Source of the DNA: Hedera helix
Taxonomy: Eukaryota > Streptophyta > Magnoliopsida > Apiales > Araliaceae
Direction: 5' to 3'
Length of the DNA: 64,000 nucleotides
Assembly: GCA_947179155.2 (NCBI GenBank)
Contig: OX359266.1
Span: 43,665,039 to 43,729,038 of the forward strand
Made by a program: the position numbers and the translations under genes. The number at the start of each line of letters is the position of its first letter. The stretch's first letter is position 1. Of this stretch, positions 20,910 through 33,320 are shown piece by piece. Under the pieces are notes generated by a model. It made no database searches. It saw only the letters and a list, made by a program, of their open reading frames with translations, and was not told the origin of the DNA.

Positions 20910-22530
20910 TTGATCTCTTGGCCTTAATTTGTGTAATGTATTTGATTGAGTTGTGTAATCTATTGTAGAAATTTTTATGAATCTGTTTTTGTCAATTGAC
21001 AAAGTCTAATATGATAAGAAGCATGTCTTCTACATACATTCAATGGCAAAAAGTAGGAGAAGTTCAACAGTGGAAATGTGGCTTCTATCTATGTAATATT
21101 TCCTCCTATTTCTCTTACTTCTTGAGTTCCAATAATAGCTTTGTCTTTCTCCAACTTTGATTACCTGCTATTTTATTTCATTGAGTTTAAGGCTGTAAAT
21201 TTCATATTGGTTTTGAGATGAATTTCTTTTGAGGATTTAACACTATTGTCCTGTTGAAATTCTTTAACATTTGAACTTTGAACCCAAATAGCATTACCTA
21301 TAGCATTTTATAATTGCAAGACTACTACTTTGGCGATGATTTGTGTAAACTTTTAATTTACTTTTATGTGTGATATTACTATTCAAAATTATAAATTTCG
21401 ATTTGTCGGTATGGATCCAATATTCAAAACGTGAAACATAGAACTAGATGAAGAAAATTGACGATGGCAATAATGAAAAGGTCGATCATCAGATGAGAGT
21501 TTTAGATTAATTTATTATTATGCCTACTTCAATTCATAGCAAAGTTCAATCAACCCCATTCTTCACTCAGTTACTTTCGGCTTCGAAGTTGCAACGGGTA
21601 GATCAAAATTTAACTCACCTTTTTTTTCTATTACACTTTGAGGATTTATAATTTGAGTGAAATGTTAAGAGCTTAAAATTTTCAAGATTTTTTTATATAG
21701 CTTTGTTACTTAATTCGGTTTGATAATGCATTTTAAATGTTTGATCAAATGAGACAGAGAGAATGTTGATATGCCTTCATGTATTGACAAGTGTGATTTA
21801 GAATGTGTACTGTACCCTACCTTGAAAAAATAAGCTGTTACATCTCATACGTGCTAATAACTGGGTTAATTGTCTCATAGTTTTTAGAAGACATCCCATT
21901 AGGAGAGAAACATTCATATTCATGGTAAAATTAATAAATTATTATTGTACTACACTTCGCTTCCATCTTTAGTAAATTAGTTAATTTATGACACATAATA
22001 ATTTATCTATTTTTTAAAGGTTCAAATGGGCAATTCCTCTTAACTGGTGATCCTCCAGTCCACTATTGAACTGCAGCAGGGGATCCAAGCCAAGCCCCCT
22101 TAGAGTCAAAGTAGTTTCATTTCTTTTTGTTGTTCACGCAATAGCATGAGATGTTGGTATTTTTAACTTTGCTTATTAAGTTGACCATGGATCATTTATG
22201 CCCTATTTGGAGACTGATAGTTGTAATGAGATTTATAAAGATACAAATTCTCATATATTATTATTTTATGTTGTATATGTGCAAGAATTTATTGAGTGAT
22301 GAACCCTTTTTTCTATTGTATCTTATCTTCTGTTGCTAGCTAATCCAATCGATAGATGTGAAAATTTAAACATTGATTAGATAGTCATGTCTGTTTGTTT
22401 TTCAAATTTCATAAATACATAAGGATCATTATAATTAATTAAATTAGATAAATATATAAAAAATATTGTAAAAAAACTATAATTATATATATAAATTTCT
22501 AAAGAAAAATTTAAAATAAATACTTTTAAA
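20910..22530. other. Right half of the Helitron-like unit, no gene recognised
   Basis: AT-rich with a few less AT-rich islands (21540-21610 and 22040-22110) that could be further captured scraps. None translates into anything I recognise. Confidence 0.4.
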
Positions 22531-22562
22531 CTAGCCCGTGCCTTGCACGGGCTATCAGACTT

Positions 22563-22563
<1 letters not shown>

Positions 22564-22613
<50 letters not shown>
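22564..22613. repeat. (ATA)n microsatellite
   Basis: About 16 uninterrupted trinucleotide units directly follow the proposed Helitron-like 3' end. Confidence 0.95.
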
Positions 22614-22977
22614 TCTTTTATTAATAAAGCATGAGAAAAAAATAAACATTTCCTTGGTTTTAACAATTTTGTAAAGTCCTTTTTCTTTTCCTTTTCACCT
22701 CTATTAATTCTCTCAAACAGAAAGTTATTTAGTTTTTTATTTATACTTTTAATCTCCCACTCTTAATTTTAAATCACACGTAATGTGTGTGCAATTAACT
22801 AATCATATATAAATCCCAAGTAAGATAACAATGATGAGTTGTTGAGTGGAAGACGTTAGATGATGTTAATACCTCTGTCAGGACCACGCCTATAGATCCT
22901 ATGAGGTGCTCCTTATCCTAGGTTCTAGGCATCTAGTTACCTTTTTGTGGAAATTCGCCACCGAAGTGCGTTTAAAC

Positions 22978-23389
22978 GGGGGTATCCAAAATTTTTAATT
23001 TTTTTAGTATTTATAATATATCGGACATATCCAAACTAACCACTTCGGTATAAAAAACAAATTGATTCGATATTGGTCTAAAATTTTGAAAGATCGGTAT
23101 TAACCGGATCGAACCGGTTGTATCAATTTCTTATTTTTTTAAAATTAGTATTATTATTATTAAATAATTAATAATAATATTAAAAATAATAATAATAAAA
23201 ATAGTATTATTATTAATATTATTATGAATTATTTATTAATAAAAATAAAAATATTATAATTATTATTTATTTATTCATAAAAATAATAATAAAATAATAA
23301 TTATAATAAAATTCGATTTATTTCGATAAAAATGGATACCGACCCAGCTCGGTATACTGGTTCGATTTTTACCGAATGAACAACCCTAC
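22978..23389. mobile_element. MITE-like element, family B
   Basis: The edges gggggtatccaaaattttta and accgaatgaacaaccctac resemble a worn inverted pair (TAGGGxTGTTCA-type end). CG-rich motifs (cggtatactggttcgat, aaccggatcgaaccggttg) flank an AT core of attatt runs. A partial relative lies at 62850-63195. TAGGGGTGTTCA-type ends are common in plant hAT MITEs. No confident target duplication could be read. Confidence 0.5.
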
Positions 23390-23458
23390 ATTTAAAGGTC
23401 TCAAAATGATATTTGAACGATATTACGCATCCTTACTTATAGTATAGTGAGGTAGGTT

Positions 23459-23531
23459 TGGGCATAGCGGGACTTGAACCTGCAACCATTAGGTTAAAAG
23501 CCTAATATTCTACCAACTAAACTATACACTT
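23459..23531 (-). tRNA. trnK: Decayed mitochondrial-type tRNA-Lys(UUU), nuclear copy
   Basis: Read on the minus strand, the 73-nt sequence has the D-arm region agtttagttggtagaat, the anticodon loop cttttaa (anticodon UUU), the variable region and the T-arm ggttcaagtcc, and ends gcccа without a longer tail. It is closest to the plant mitochondrial trnK(UUU) that I recall. Most differences from it are C-to-T or G-to-A, and they break pairs of the acceptor (AAGTGTA against TGCCCA) and D stems. This is the pattern of a mitochondrial insertion aging under cytosine methylation. It is therefore called a tRNA-derived remnant, not a working tRNA gene. Confidence 0.8.
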
Positions 23532-24744
23532 CTAAAAAGATGTAGTAGTAGATAAGGGTTTTGTGGAAAAGAAAAGAGGGCTCCCTCTTCTTCTTATCAT
23601 ATTAAAAGGGTGCGACTCTATATGAAACTCGTACTGCAGAGCAATCAAAGAAAATGTAAGAGTGTATATTAACATTCTTGCAAAAAAATGGACTAGTTAA
23701 CCTTGTTAAAAACTCAAGGAAAGTTTTGATCAATATGAGAAAGATGCACTCAAGCATGCGAAGAAATTCGATCTTACTCAAGAAGCACTTTTATTAGTAA
23801 GGTTAGTTATTTCTACTCATTGAAAATTATATCTACAAACGAAGGTCAATGGGGGACACTAAAATGACTCTTATTGGCACCATTTACGAGAAGGTAAAAT
23901 AGTCTTTCTTTTCAACCGCCATATAGTTTGCCTTAAAGATAGAGAAAGGGAGAAGCATGCAGTTATATATCTATGTAATTACAGTCTTTGTTGACCGTTG
24001 TTCCAGTCAAACATTCGCCTTTCTTTGCCTAATTTAGTTTTACCAAACAATACCGATTTATTACCAACCCGCAAAAAGTTACGAGGCTGGAATTTGGTGT
24101 TAATAATATTGTGAATTGTTTTTAATTTTTAAATTTACCCTTTAAAAAATAAGAGTTATTTTTAAAACTCAAAATCTTTTCTTTTACTTTTGGTTCACTT
24201 CTTTATGAATCTCTATTTTCTATCCAACATTTTCACACTCCTTCTCTCAAAAAGTTTGTTAAATAATTTTTTAAATTATTCATAGATATAATGTGGGTTA
24301 GAATACTAATAGTAATAAAATTTTGTTTTTGCTTTAGTATTAGATTAGCCACTGAGATATACGCGATGTGTGTAAAATAATTAATAAAAATATTAAATAT
24401 AATATTAATCATCATAAAATAAAAAGTCTTTCTCTAATATTGGCAAAAATAATACATATTTACTAATTTTAATGAAATAAAACAAAATTTTAAATCGAAT
24501 AATATTTTATTCTAATTCTCCAAATACATATTTTTCATAAATTCAGAAAGCACAACTTTAATGGTTAAGGATGTAAAGAAATATATATAGAATAAATATA
24601 CATGTACACTCCACTTACTTCCAACATCCCGATTCCTTTCTTTTCTGAAAAAAAATAATAATATTTTATTTATGACTTTTGTATGAATAAAATATATATA
24701 TTTTCCAAAAAGGAGGGAATCGGAATGTGGGAGTCATATATGTA
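23532..24744. other. Flank of the tRNA remnant and AT-rich sequence
   Basis: Positions 23532-23900 are less AT-rich and could be the rest of a mitochondrial insertion. One frame near 23727 reads DQYEKDALKHAKKFDL, which I do not recognise. From 24060 the sequence is AT-rich without features. Confidence 0.3.
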
Positions 24745-24746
24745 TG

Positions 24747-24911
24747 TACACAACTGTATATTGCATAGTCGGTTATAACCACGATTTTTTGGGTTACAAC
24801 GACCGTTTAATCATCGTCATAAATATTTTTGGTCTATGGCGAAAGTTGAACCGTCGCCGAAATCCAAAAAAATCCGTCGCCATAATCGACTGTACACTAC
24901 ACAGTTGTGTA
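24747..24911. mobile_element. MITE-like element with about 55-bp imperfect inverted repeats
   Basis: The left end tacacaactgtatattgcat continues agtcggttataaccacg. The right end, reverse-complemented, begins tacacaactgtgtagtgta and continues cagtcgattatggcgacgg. Internal motifs such as gtcgccgaaatcc are frequent in CACTA-related MITEs. Total length is about 165 bp with no ORF. Confidence 0.7.
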
Positions 24912-25401
24912 TATATATTTTTCTGATATATATATACCCCATAGGGAAAGAAAGAAAGATGTTGATTTTTAAATTATACTAGTAAGAAAATAAGAAAGAG
25001 AAAAATGGCAAAGGATAAAAAGGATTCAAGTGCTTTCTTGATGGATATATATAGTACAAGTACTAAGGAACACCCGGTAAAGATTGCGATCATTGATCAA
25101 GAAAAGTATAACACCTGAAGTTTGGGAGTATTTCCCTTATTTATCTTCTAAATGTTCCATAGGTAGTGGGAGGAGTTCCATAGGTAGTGGGAGGAGTTCT
25201 AACTTGACAGAGAGAGATGAAGAGAGAGAGAAAATTACAGATAAATTAAAAATGACGTTTGTAAAAATTGAAAAGATAAGATGTGGTTTTTAGGTCTATA
25301 CCCCCAAAAAAAAATCTTATTATTATTATTTTACCAATTTTATTTTATAAGTTGTGACTTAAAGTCATGAAAAATTTAAAGCCCATGCTTATATAATAAT
25401 T

Positions 25402-25671
25402 CCTCCGTCTCAAGATAAAAATATTTATTATTATTTTACGTAGTTTTAAGTTAAATGTCTACTTACCTTAAATAATTTATTTCTTATAATAATTTGACTA
25501 TAATATCATTAGTATTAATTGTTATATTTTTATTTTCTATGCATATTTATGAAGTATTATTAGTCATGTGCAGAAAATTATGTAATTAAATGAGAATTTA
25601 AATATAAATAATTTTATTATTATTTTTTTAATATGAACAAAAAGTCAACTAAAATTTTTATCCGATGGAGT
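25402..25671. mobile_element. Stowaway-like MITE
   Basis: The left terminus cctccgtctcaagataaaaa and right terminus (reverse complement ctccatcggataaaaatttt) form the typical CTCCxTC inverted ends. The length is about 270 bp and the interior is AT-rich. Confidence 0.65.
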
Positions 25672-25819
25672 AAGAGATTATTTATAAAAACTTATTGATT
25701 ATTATTTTTTTAATACCAACAATTTTGGTCTGATTTTTCGGATCAGACTGAAGAAAACAGCTAGGCTATTTACATTTTCGCACATCTACACCCTGTGCTG
25801 CACATAATCACATGTGTTG

Positions 25820-25825
25820 CACGTG
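25820..25825 (+). promoter_or_regulatory. G-box CACGTG upstream of the small membrane protein gene
   Basis: A perfect palindromic CACGTG lies 103 bases before the ATG at 25928. Such boxes bind bZIP or bHLH factors in plants. Its role here is inferred from position only. Confidence 0.4.
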
Positions 25826-25927
25826 ACAGAGACAAAGCGCGGCATTTTCCTTTTTCTTTTGCGGCCGTTCGTAAACACCATTTTAGCACAGAAAGAGAGG
25901 ATCCGTGATTTGGAATTGGATTCAACA

Positions 25928-26101
25928 ATGGCGAAAATAGAAGCATACGAGGAGGAACCAGCGAAGCAGGCGTCGACGAAGAAGAAGAAAACAAAGAGAA
26001 ATCACGGTTCTACCAAGTTCTTTGTACTTGTGGATTACCTTTTCCTTCTCATTTTCTTTGGTTTCCTCTGCTTCATTCTTTTCAAGTTTTATACCGGTTG
26101 A
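25928..26101 (+). CDS. Small single-pass membrane protein, 57 aa
   Basis: The protein begins MAKIEAYEEEPAKQASTK. A Lys/Arg-rich stretch follows (residues 18-24, KKKKTKR), then a hydrophobic segment at about residues 31-52 (core FFVLVDYLFLLIFFGFLCFI) and a short tail KFYTG. The layout, with an acidic then basic N-terminus and a C-terminal membrane anchor, fits a tail-anchored or small single-pass protein. I chose the ATG at 25928 (context caacaatggcg) rather than the in-frame upstream 25814, because the upstream residues read like leader translation. The stop is followed at once by caaccag|gtgata, a good splice donor, so introns probably lie in the 3' UTR. Candidate 3' UTR exons are 26768-26825 and from 30537. 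Similar short proteins are found in many plants, but I know no function. Confidence 0.72.
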   Translation: MAKIEAYEEEPAKQASTKKKKTKRNHGSTKFFVLVDYLFLLIFFGFLCFILFKFYTG

Positions 26102-29100
26102 TTCAACCAGGTGATAATTTGTTCTATTAAGTTTTGTTTTATGTTAATCTCCCTGTTTCTGAATAACCCATTTCCGTTATCCGTCTTTTTGAAATTTAAA
26201 CTAATTTATACGAATAAATCATACATATATATTGGGAATTGAATGGGAGGAGATGATGGAGCCTGGACCAATTCAAAAATAGGACAAAGCTTTGATCTTT
26301 TACTTAACATTTTGAGATGTGATTTCTGGTACAACTATTTTTTACCCGGGACTCAAAATTTAAATGATTTAACTTTTTAATTTTAATTTTTATTTGTAAT
26401 GCAAGTTGGATTTTGGTATATTGGTAGTAACACATTGCTGGGGACGAACTGAATGGGAAGGGGACTTAGGGGAGAATAAAACCTACCCATTAGAAAATGA
26501 GGAGAAAGCTTTCAAATTTTAACATGCATAGTCGATTCAAATTGCGCGCAGTTTCACAATGAACTCAGACTTTAAATATTTAACTTTTTATATGTAATGC
26601 AATTTGGATCGATGTATATGTAGTGTTATGTGTATAGTTCAAGTTGCACTTACCTAATGATGTATGAGGGTGTTGAGTTGGTTACAAATCTTACTCGCAT
26701 CAAATAAGAAATCACATGGAGATGAAATATATTATTGAGTTAATCATTGATCCATGATATATATCTGTAGACTGTTGTTGCTGAACATCCTTGGAAGTAT
26801 GGATGGATCTTTAGAATTTGCAAAGGTAATCAGAAAGCACATGTGAGGGGACTATAATTTTGATCAAAAGATGTATTGTTTATGTTCGAGCTAGGTTGAA
26901 CTGTACTTCTGAACTATGCAACCTGCTAGCGTATGTCTTCTGGTGACATAGTAATTGCATCATCCTACAAAGTCCAAATGATATGGAAACTCTCTTGGCT
27001 TCGGTTACTGCACACAAAAGCACAATTTGAAACCCTCACAAATTGCCTTGGCATTATGGTGAAGGAGCTTCCCGAAGTAATAACGGTGAATTCAGGTTAG
27101 CCATAACGCTGAACTCAGGTTACTGGATATAATGAAAGGGAAGTTGTGTATCCTTTATGTTGAACCTTAGACCATGTATAGGAGAGCTATGAAGCCATTT
27201 CTTATTTTTTGACTGCTATTTTTCCAGTAGTTCTTTGCAAATATTATTCTTACTAGCTAAGCTGGGTGGTTGTCCTTCTTTATGTGAGTTGTTTTTTTAC
27301 GGGCATTGGATTCAAGGAACTTCTTCATGTTTGTTGAAATTTCTTATTTGACTTGGAAGATGGTTAGGGAAGACTATCTATAGAGATGCTTAATTGGCAA
27401 TAATTTAGCTTGTTCGGCTTGAAGGGGAAATCCGTTATTTTGGATTCCTATGCTCGTTAAAATGGGCATGGTAAAAGGATCAAGACAACTATGTCCTTTT
27501 TTTGTAAGAGATCCGGAAGCTTTATGTGGTAATATGACTTAGATTTCCCATAGGGATCTGAATAAACATCTCCTTTGAATTTAGTGTCAATTTAGAATTA
27601 TTCTAGTATCTGTCACTCCACCACGCACTTGCATTGTGTCTTTCTCTCTTTTTTTAACAAGTACCATTTTGGGCAGTTTGTGCTCTTTGTTGACTTTTTT
27701 TTTGGAAAGAAATTTGGATTTTTATTTTTTCCTTCTCTTTTTTGAGGTTTGGATGATCATAAAAGGCCTAGGTATTTATCAAATAAAAGAAGCTAAGTTA
27801 GAAGGCTTAGTTAACATTGTTTCAGGCTTTCAGCTGAGAAGGCATTCTTTTAGCAAAGATAAGGGCAAAAATTCTCCTAATATTTATGTGTTTTATGTAG
27901 GACTTCAAAAAAAAAAACTTAATTTTTTAGCTCCCAGTAGCCAGTAGATTTGAAGTTAAAAATAAAGAATAGAGGTGCAATAATACTTCATATAGAACAT
28001 TAGCCTTTTCAGTTTTCACTCGAGTCACACTTCTACGAATGTATTCTTTTCACTTTTGCTCCTTTAATCCCTCCTCTGCAGGCCTTCTGTAAAGTTGGCA
28101 ATCTCAAATACATTCTGCAAAAGTTTCATGCACTTAACTTGCAGGAAAAACTTTAATTTTATCTATGATAGGTAACCATACTTATGCTACTTTTAACATG
28201 AGCAAATTGTGGTGTCATAAAGCTCCATATTCATTTAGTAAAATAAGAGTTTGGAAACAAAAATCAGATGGATTATCCAATTAGGATGTAACTAATTTCT
28301 ATGAATATTTGTTTCATGATAAAATCATAGAGCTTAGCACATGTAACTGACAAACCTGGATGCTTGACATTGCCAAGCCCCGCAAAAGCTCATCTATTCT
28401 ACAACTGTGACCATAAATGCCTCAGAAACTTCAAAGTGCAGGAGTCAATATGAGAACATTCCTCATTAACAGTCCATGGATTCAACAAATTCATTTGTTT
28501 TCACTGTGACATACTGACATGCATGTAAGAGATTGATAACTTGAAATACATCTTACTGCTGTTTTGGTAATGTTTATATGGTTGTCAAATAAAAGTTTCA
28601 TTGTAAAGATAACTGAAATGAGGAACGAAGTACTTGTTCCATTTGCAAAATTAAAAACAAAACAAGCGAAGACCGATCTCCTCTTCATTTCTTCTGAGAA
28701 TTGTCACCTGGGCCATCTATCTCATGATTCTCATTGGATCTCTCTGCAGTGCCCTTTTCTGCAGGGGGATTTAGATTTACTATCCATGTGATATTTTATG
28801 TAAACTTTCCAGTTTACTTGTCAGGATAGAGGATTATGGTTTTGGAGTAAATCTTTGATTAGCAAGAAGGGTTTCACTATCAACATTTTTTTAGTAATGG
28901 CGATTTGCTTGTAATGATGGCGATGGAACTCACATTGAAGATACAGTTGTTGACAACTGTGACTCAGGGCGTAGCTTAAGTTACAAAAAGTGATGGGGTA
29001 AGATGAAGACTTCAGGTCCATCTCTACTATGCTTAGTTTTATAAAGTTTCTTAGTATGACAACAATGAAATTGTGTTTGAATTATGTATTTGATCTTTTA

Positions 29101-29937
29101 GATTTCTAGATGTTGATTGCACCAGAAAATGACTTATAGCAAATTAAAGAATCTTATAGTTGAGATTATTGTCTGTCAATGGGTGAACCATGCATTTGTG
29201 GACCAAAGACATCATATATCAATTTGACTTCTCATCATTATTCACTAAAGTGGATTTGATATGACCAAATACCTATGTTTTGTTTAGCTACATCGATTGA
29301 TCTTTAATTCTGAAAGCATTGAGTTTGGTGGTCTATTTACTAGGTTCATTCATTTTACACCCACCCATCCATCAATCTGACTATAATAATTCCACTAGCT
29401 TGTGTACTTATCAATCCTGTCACATCTTTTCTACCATGGTGTTAAACAAGCTAAAGTTAGTTCAACTGATTTCTTGCATGAGAACTAGATTAAAACTGAT
29501 ATTCTGTTCCCAAAGGTTCTGGAGGTAAAATTGAATTTCTTTGGTTTATATGATGAGCATCCTCTTTTAAGACAAAGTTTCACCTGTTAAGTCACAGTAT
29601 ATGTTTTTTCTTTTGCCCTCTCCCGTCTTTCTCAAGTAGATGACTTTCTCACATTGAATATCTAGAAATTTTCACTTGAGACCTAAACACTATTATTCTC
29701 AGTTTGTACTTAGCTAATGCTTTACCGACAGAGTACTAGGGAGATTAATGCCTTTCTACTGGAGTCTGCCCTACCTGTCCTACTTTATCTTTCTAAAGAG
29801 GTGGTTTTATTGATAAGGAATGGACTACATACATTTCCCCATTTCTCTCCCTCACACAAACACATCCATTTGCTATAAACACACTTTCACAAATGGCAGC
29901 TTAACTAGTAAGCAAGCATCTAGGGAGTCTTGTATAT

Positions 29938-30156
29938 ACTCCCTCCGGTTCAAAATTAAAGATATATTTCTATTTTAAGAGTATAATGTTATATGATGTT
30001 CTTAATTTGCCATTACAGTTTTACTATCATATCTAGCATCACACCACCACTCTAAACTCTTAGCTAATATTAGGGGTATATTTTGAAAATAAAGTTATCC
30101 TTAAAAGTTGTCGTTTTAGAAATGCATCTATAATTTTAGAATGAATAGACTATTTG
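29938..30156. mobile_element. Stowaway-like MITE
   Basis: The left end tactccctccggttcaaaat, continuing taaagatatatttcta, mirrors the right end, whose reverse complement reads ttctaaaattatagatgcat then ttcta. Length is about 220 bp; no ORF. Confidence 0.6.
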
Positions 30157-31431
30157 TTAACTAGGGTTTTTTCCTATGAAATGAGGCTGAGCGATTAAAT
30201 AAAGAATTTCATTTTTGGAAAATGATCACTATCTTGTGGTATTTGAAAAGGCCAACTTAATCAAGCGCATATGGTCCTATGGACACTCATCGAGGTTTAA
30301 TTTATTAAATTTGAAGCACGTTAGTGAGGCTCGTATTTGAGAGGCTATCTAACAACTTCTATTCATATGCAGTTCCACTTAAATTCGCGGAAAGGTTCCG
30401 TAGTCCCTATACCTCACCTTTTTATTACTTGTATACAGTTTACTTCTAGTTACTTTGAGAGTAGTTATTAATTCATTTGAAGGTTGAACATAATTCTTCT
30501 TCTCTAAACTTGCAGTAATTTTTTCTTCCCTGCAGGTGCAGTGTTAGTACTTGGCTTCAGTTGGTTTGTGACGAGGGATTTAGAGGCTTTTCCAGATTTC
30601 AAATTTTATATCTAGATCATGTTTACACTGGCTGAAAAAATAAATAGTTGCCGTATCAACATGAAAAGGTCATTATAATGTGACACTACCTGTTTAACTT
30701 ACCTTATTTTATGTGTACTTAACTTATTCTAGCATGTAATTTGTGCAAAAAATATACGGCCCTCTGTTGTAATTTGTGTCTACCTTGTTTTAAGTGTACA
30801 TATGAGAGTGTCAAACACCACGTGGCATCCTCCATGAGATTTTAAGATTTAATTATAATCCTTGATACTAAGACGTTTGAATTTATACTTGTTATTAATT
30901 TGAAACGTAATAATGTCAATAAATTGTCAGGACTAATATCTCTTGAGTTTTTGAGAGGTCAGAGATATTAATCTCCATGCATGGATAATAATTATATTGT
31001 TTGGTGGTTGGTTACATATGTTCATGAAACAAGGTGGGAACATATCTAGCAGTTGATTGTAATTCACAGATACCTCAAGAGCTTATGAGTTATGATGGAA
31101 ATTTAGAATATTGATGAATTAGAAAGCAAACATCCTCCTATTCAAAGACATGCCTTGTTTTTAAACTGTTTTTCAGTATGATGGTGTGGAGAAAATGACT
31201 TTTAGGGAGTTTATAAGTGCATTTAATTCTTATTTGTAGTTTGTTTGGGCAGAGCAGACAAAGTTTAGGGTTGTAAGTTGTAACAAATTCTCTTAATTGT
31301 TAGGTGGTGTGTTGTTGTTTCGGTCTGATTTGGTTGGAAATAATTGCTTATAGGAGTAATTGATTGTAACACATGCATCTAATTAAAGTCTCATTTAATC
31401 ATGGAATTTGGATTCTTGATGGTGTTGTTGC

Positions 31432-31436
<5 letters not shown>

Positions 31437-31482
<46 letters not shown>
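31437..31482. repeat. (TA)n microsatellite
   Basis: About 23 dinucleotide units without interruption. Confidence 0.95.
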
Positions 31483-31483
<1 letters not shown>

Positions 31484-32141
31484 TTGAACAGCTGGTTTAT
31501 TGATTGAACATCTTTGCACGGTAGGGACTACGGTAGAGGTATAAAAACACAACAAGAGGCCTAATTATTGTGCAAAGCTCTGTGGTTGTTGATGTACCCA
31601 TTAACTACTCTTCGTGCTGTCTTCATGACGTGGAAGAAATGAATGCAGAAGAAACAACTTTTATTCAGATTTTCCATGGAAATTGGATTATAGCCCATAA
31701 TTTTTTATAAGGATTTATATTGCCCGCGAGTTTATTTCTGACTGTTGTGTTAATGGCCTTTCTATATTTGTATTATTTTGGTGAATATATGACATGCATT
31801 ATTACTTCATATTAGAGTAGTAATTTTAATTTGTAAACTATAGTGGTCTAGTTTTTCGTTTTTATTTCTATCAGTTGATATTTTGGAATTGGAACTCTGA
31901 TCTCACATTTTAATGTCCATGTCTGAACTACTGAGCATCTGATATATAATGATCACTGTTTGTATGTACTCGGTATTCTACCCTGTAGAAATTTCTGTTG
32001 AGATTCCAGATTTCTAAGATCAAATGCCCCCACCTATTTAATGTCAGTGCTGTCTGATTCTGGCGGTTGTTTAGCTTCCGTCCTATGAAGTGTACATATA
32101 TAAGAAATGATTCGTAGCTTTATGATAATTATTTTAGTAAA

Positions 32142-32683
32142 TAAAAATTAGACCGTTCAAAAAATAATTTAATGGTTAATATTAAATTCAATTTTTTGCT
32201 GGCCGCTCCCGCCACTAGAGTAGCGGCCTGATTTGTTTTTTAACTAGCCGTCACTAGAGATAACGGATAGAAAAAATTATTAAATTATCCTCTTGACCGT
32301 CACTCTTGATGGTGGCTCGGAACTGCTGTCACAGACATAAAGTTCGATAACGAAAAAACGACATCGTTTTAAAAATTAGACTGACGGCCACTAGGAAAAC
32401 AACATCGTTTTGGATCTAACCGTTACTCTTATTAGCGGTTAGTCTAATTTTTAAAACGGCGTTGTTTATTTATTGTCAAACTTTACGTCGGCGAGATGGC
32501 AAGTTTCAAGTCGCCAATAGGAATGTTGGCCAGGAGAATAATTTGGTAATTTTTTTTGACCTCTATTTTTATTGATGACTGGAGAGAAAAAAAATTGGAC
32601 CGTTATTATAATGACAGCCAGTAAAAAATTAATTTTAATATTGATCATTAAATCACTTTTTCAACAGTTTAAAATCTATTAAA
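32142..32683. mobile_element. Element with long (about 70 bp) terminal inverted repeats
   Basis: The left arm contains taatggttaatattaaattc then aattttttgctggccg. The right arm, reverse-complemented, contains taatgatcaatattaaaatt then aattttttactggctg. An inner inverted repeat (32357-32387 with 32436-32466, core taaaaattagactg) forms a second hairpin. The total is about 540 bp with no long ORF. Long imperfect arms fit a Mutator-type or fold-back MITE. The target duplication was not resolved. Confidence 0.65.
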
Positions 32684-33299
32684 TAGAATAGTTGTTATAA
32701 TATATTATTATTATGAATTATTCTTATATATATATTGATTAATAAGTAGCATTGTTGACTACGGACCTCTTTTAGCCAGTGATGGTATAGAATGTCGCGA
32801 TTTAAAATTTCACAAGACTAAAAAGAGTATCAAACATTTGCTAGACTTTGTACCAGTTGCGTTTACTTTTTTTTATTTTAAATCATGACTGTTCACAGCC
32901 TACGTGAAAAGTTGCTTAAAAATAAATTTATAGCTAGTGGTAACTATAGTTCACTCCAAGTATAAATATTTACATATGTTTTTGTCAGCATGAGCCTACA
33001 CGTGTATATATCATGTGAAATCCACGTTACTAAATTTTGCAGTAATTCCCTTTTCAATATATAAAATCAAAGAATGTGAGAAAATTATCATGATCGAAAT
33101 CTAATTTTAATGATATTCATAGCTAAAAATTATCGTTTAATAATTGTTGTAGAAACTGAAAGAGTAAACATGGGTTTAAAAATAATTAACCAATAAAGTC
33201 TTAAGCCTTTTTCACTCTAACTAAAGTTTAAAACTTTTTTTTACTTTTATATTTTTATAAGGGGTGTCAAAATCTAAATATATTGAAGATATACTTAAT

Positions 33300-33320
33300 T
33301 ATATATATATATATATATAA
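33300..33320. repeat. (AT)n microsatellite, short
   Basis: About 10 AT units. Confidence 0.9.

Larger units (their letters stand above)
18611..22564 (+). mobile_element. Candidate Helitron-like element carrying host gene fragments
   Basis: The proposed 5' end is TCttatatataaaaggacga (18611), resembling plant Helitron starts. The proposed 3' end has a hairpin with a perfect 10-bp stem and 3-base loop (22532-22554, gcccgtgc core), then seven bases and CTTG just before an (ATA)n run. Helitrons end in CTRR 5-12 bases after such a hairpin, so CTTG would be a degenerate terminus. There are no terminal inverted repeats and no target duplication, as expected. The unit contains exon scraps of two unrelated RNA-binding protein genes in the same orientation (20498-20575 and 20839-20907) and a 335-bp tandem duplication. 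No Rep/helicase ORF is seen, so it would be non-autonomous. The 5' border is the weakest part of the call, because the base before TC is T rather than A. Confidence 0.42.

Noticed and set aside
22377..22649. 90-codon minus-strand ORF with a long Tyr run
   Set aside because: The Tyr run is the ATA microsatellite read in one frame.
23727..23810. Frame reading DQYEKDALKHAKKFDL as a gene fragment
   Set aside because: Looks coding-like but I cannot tie it to a family; left unassigned.
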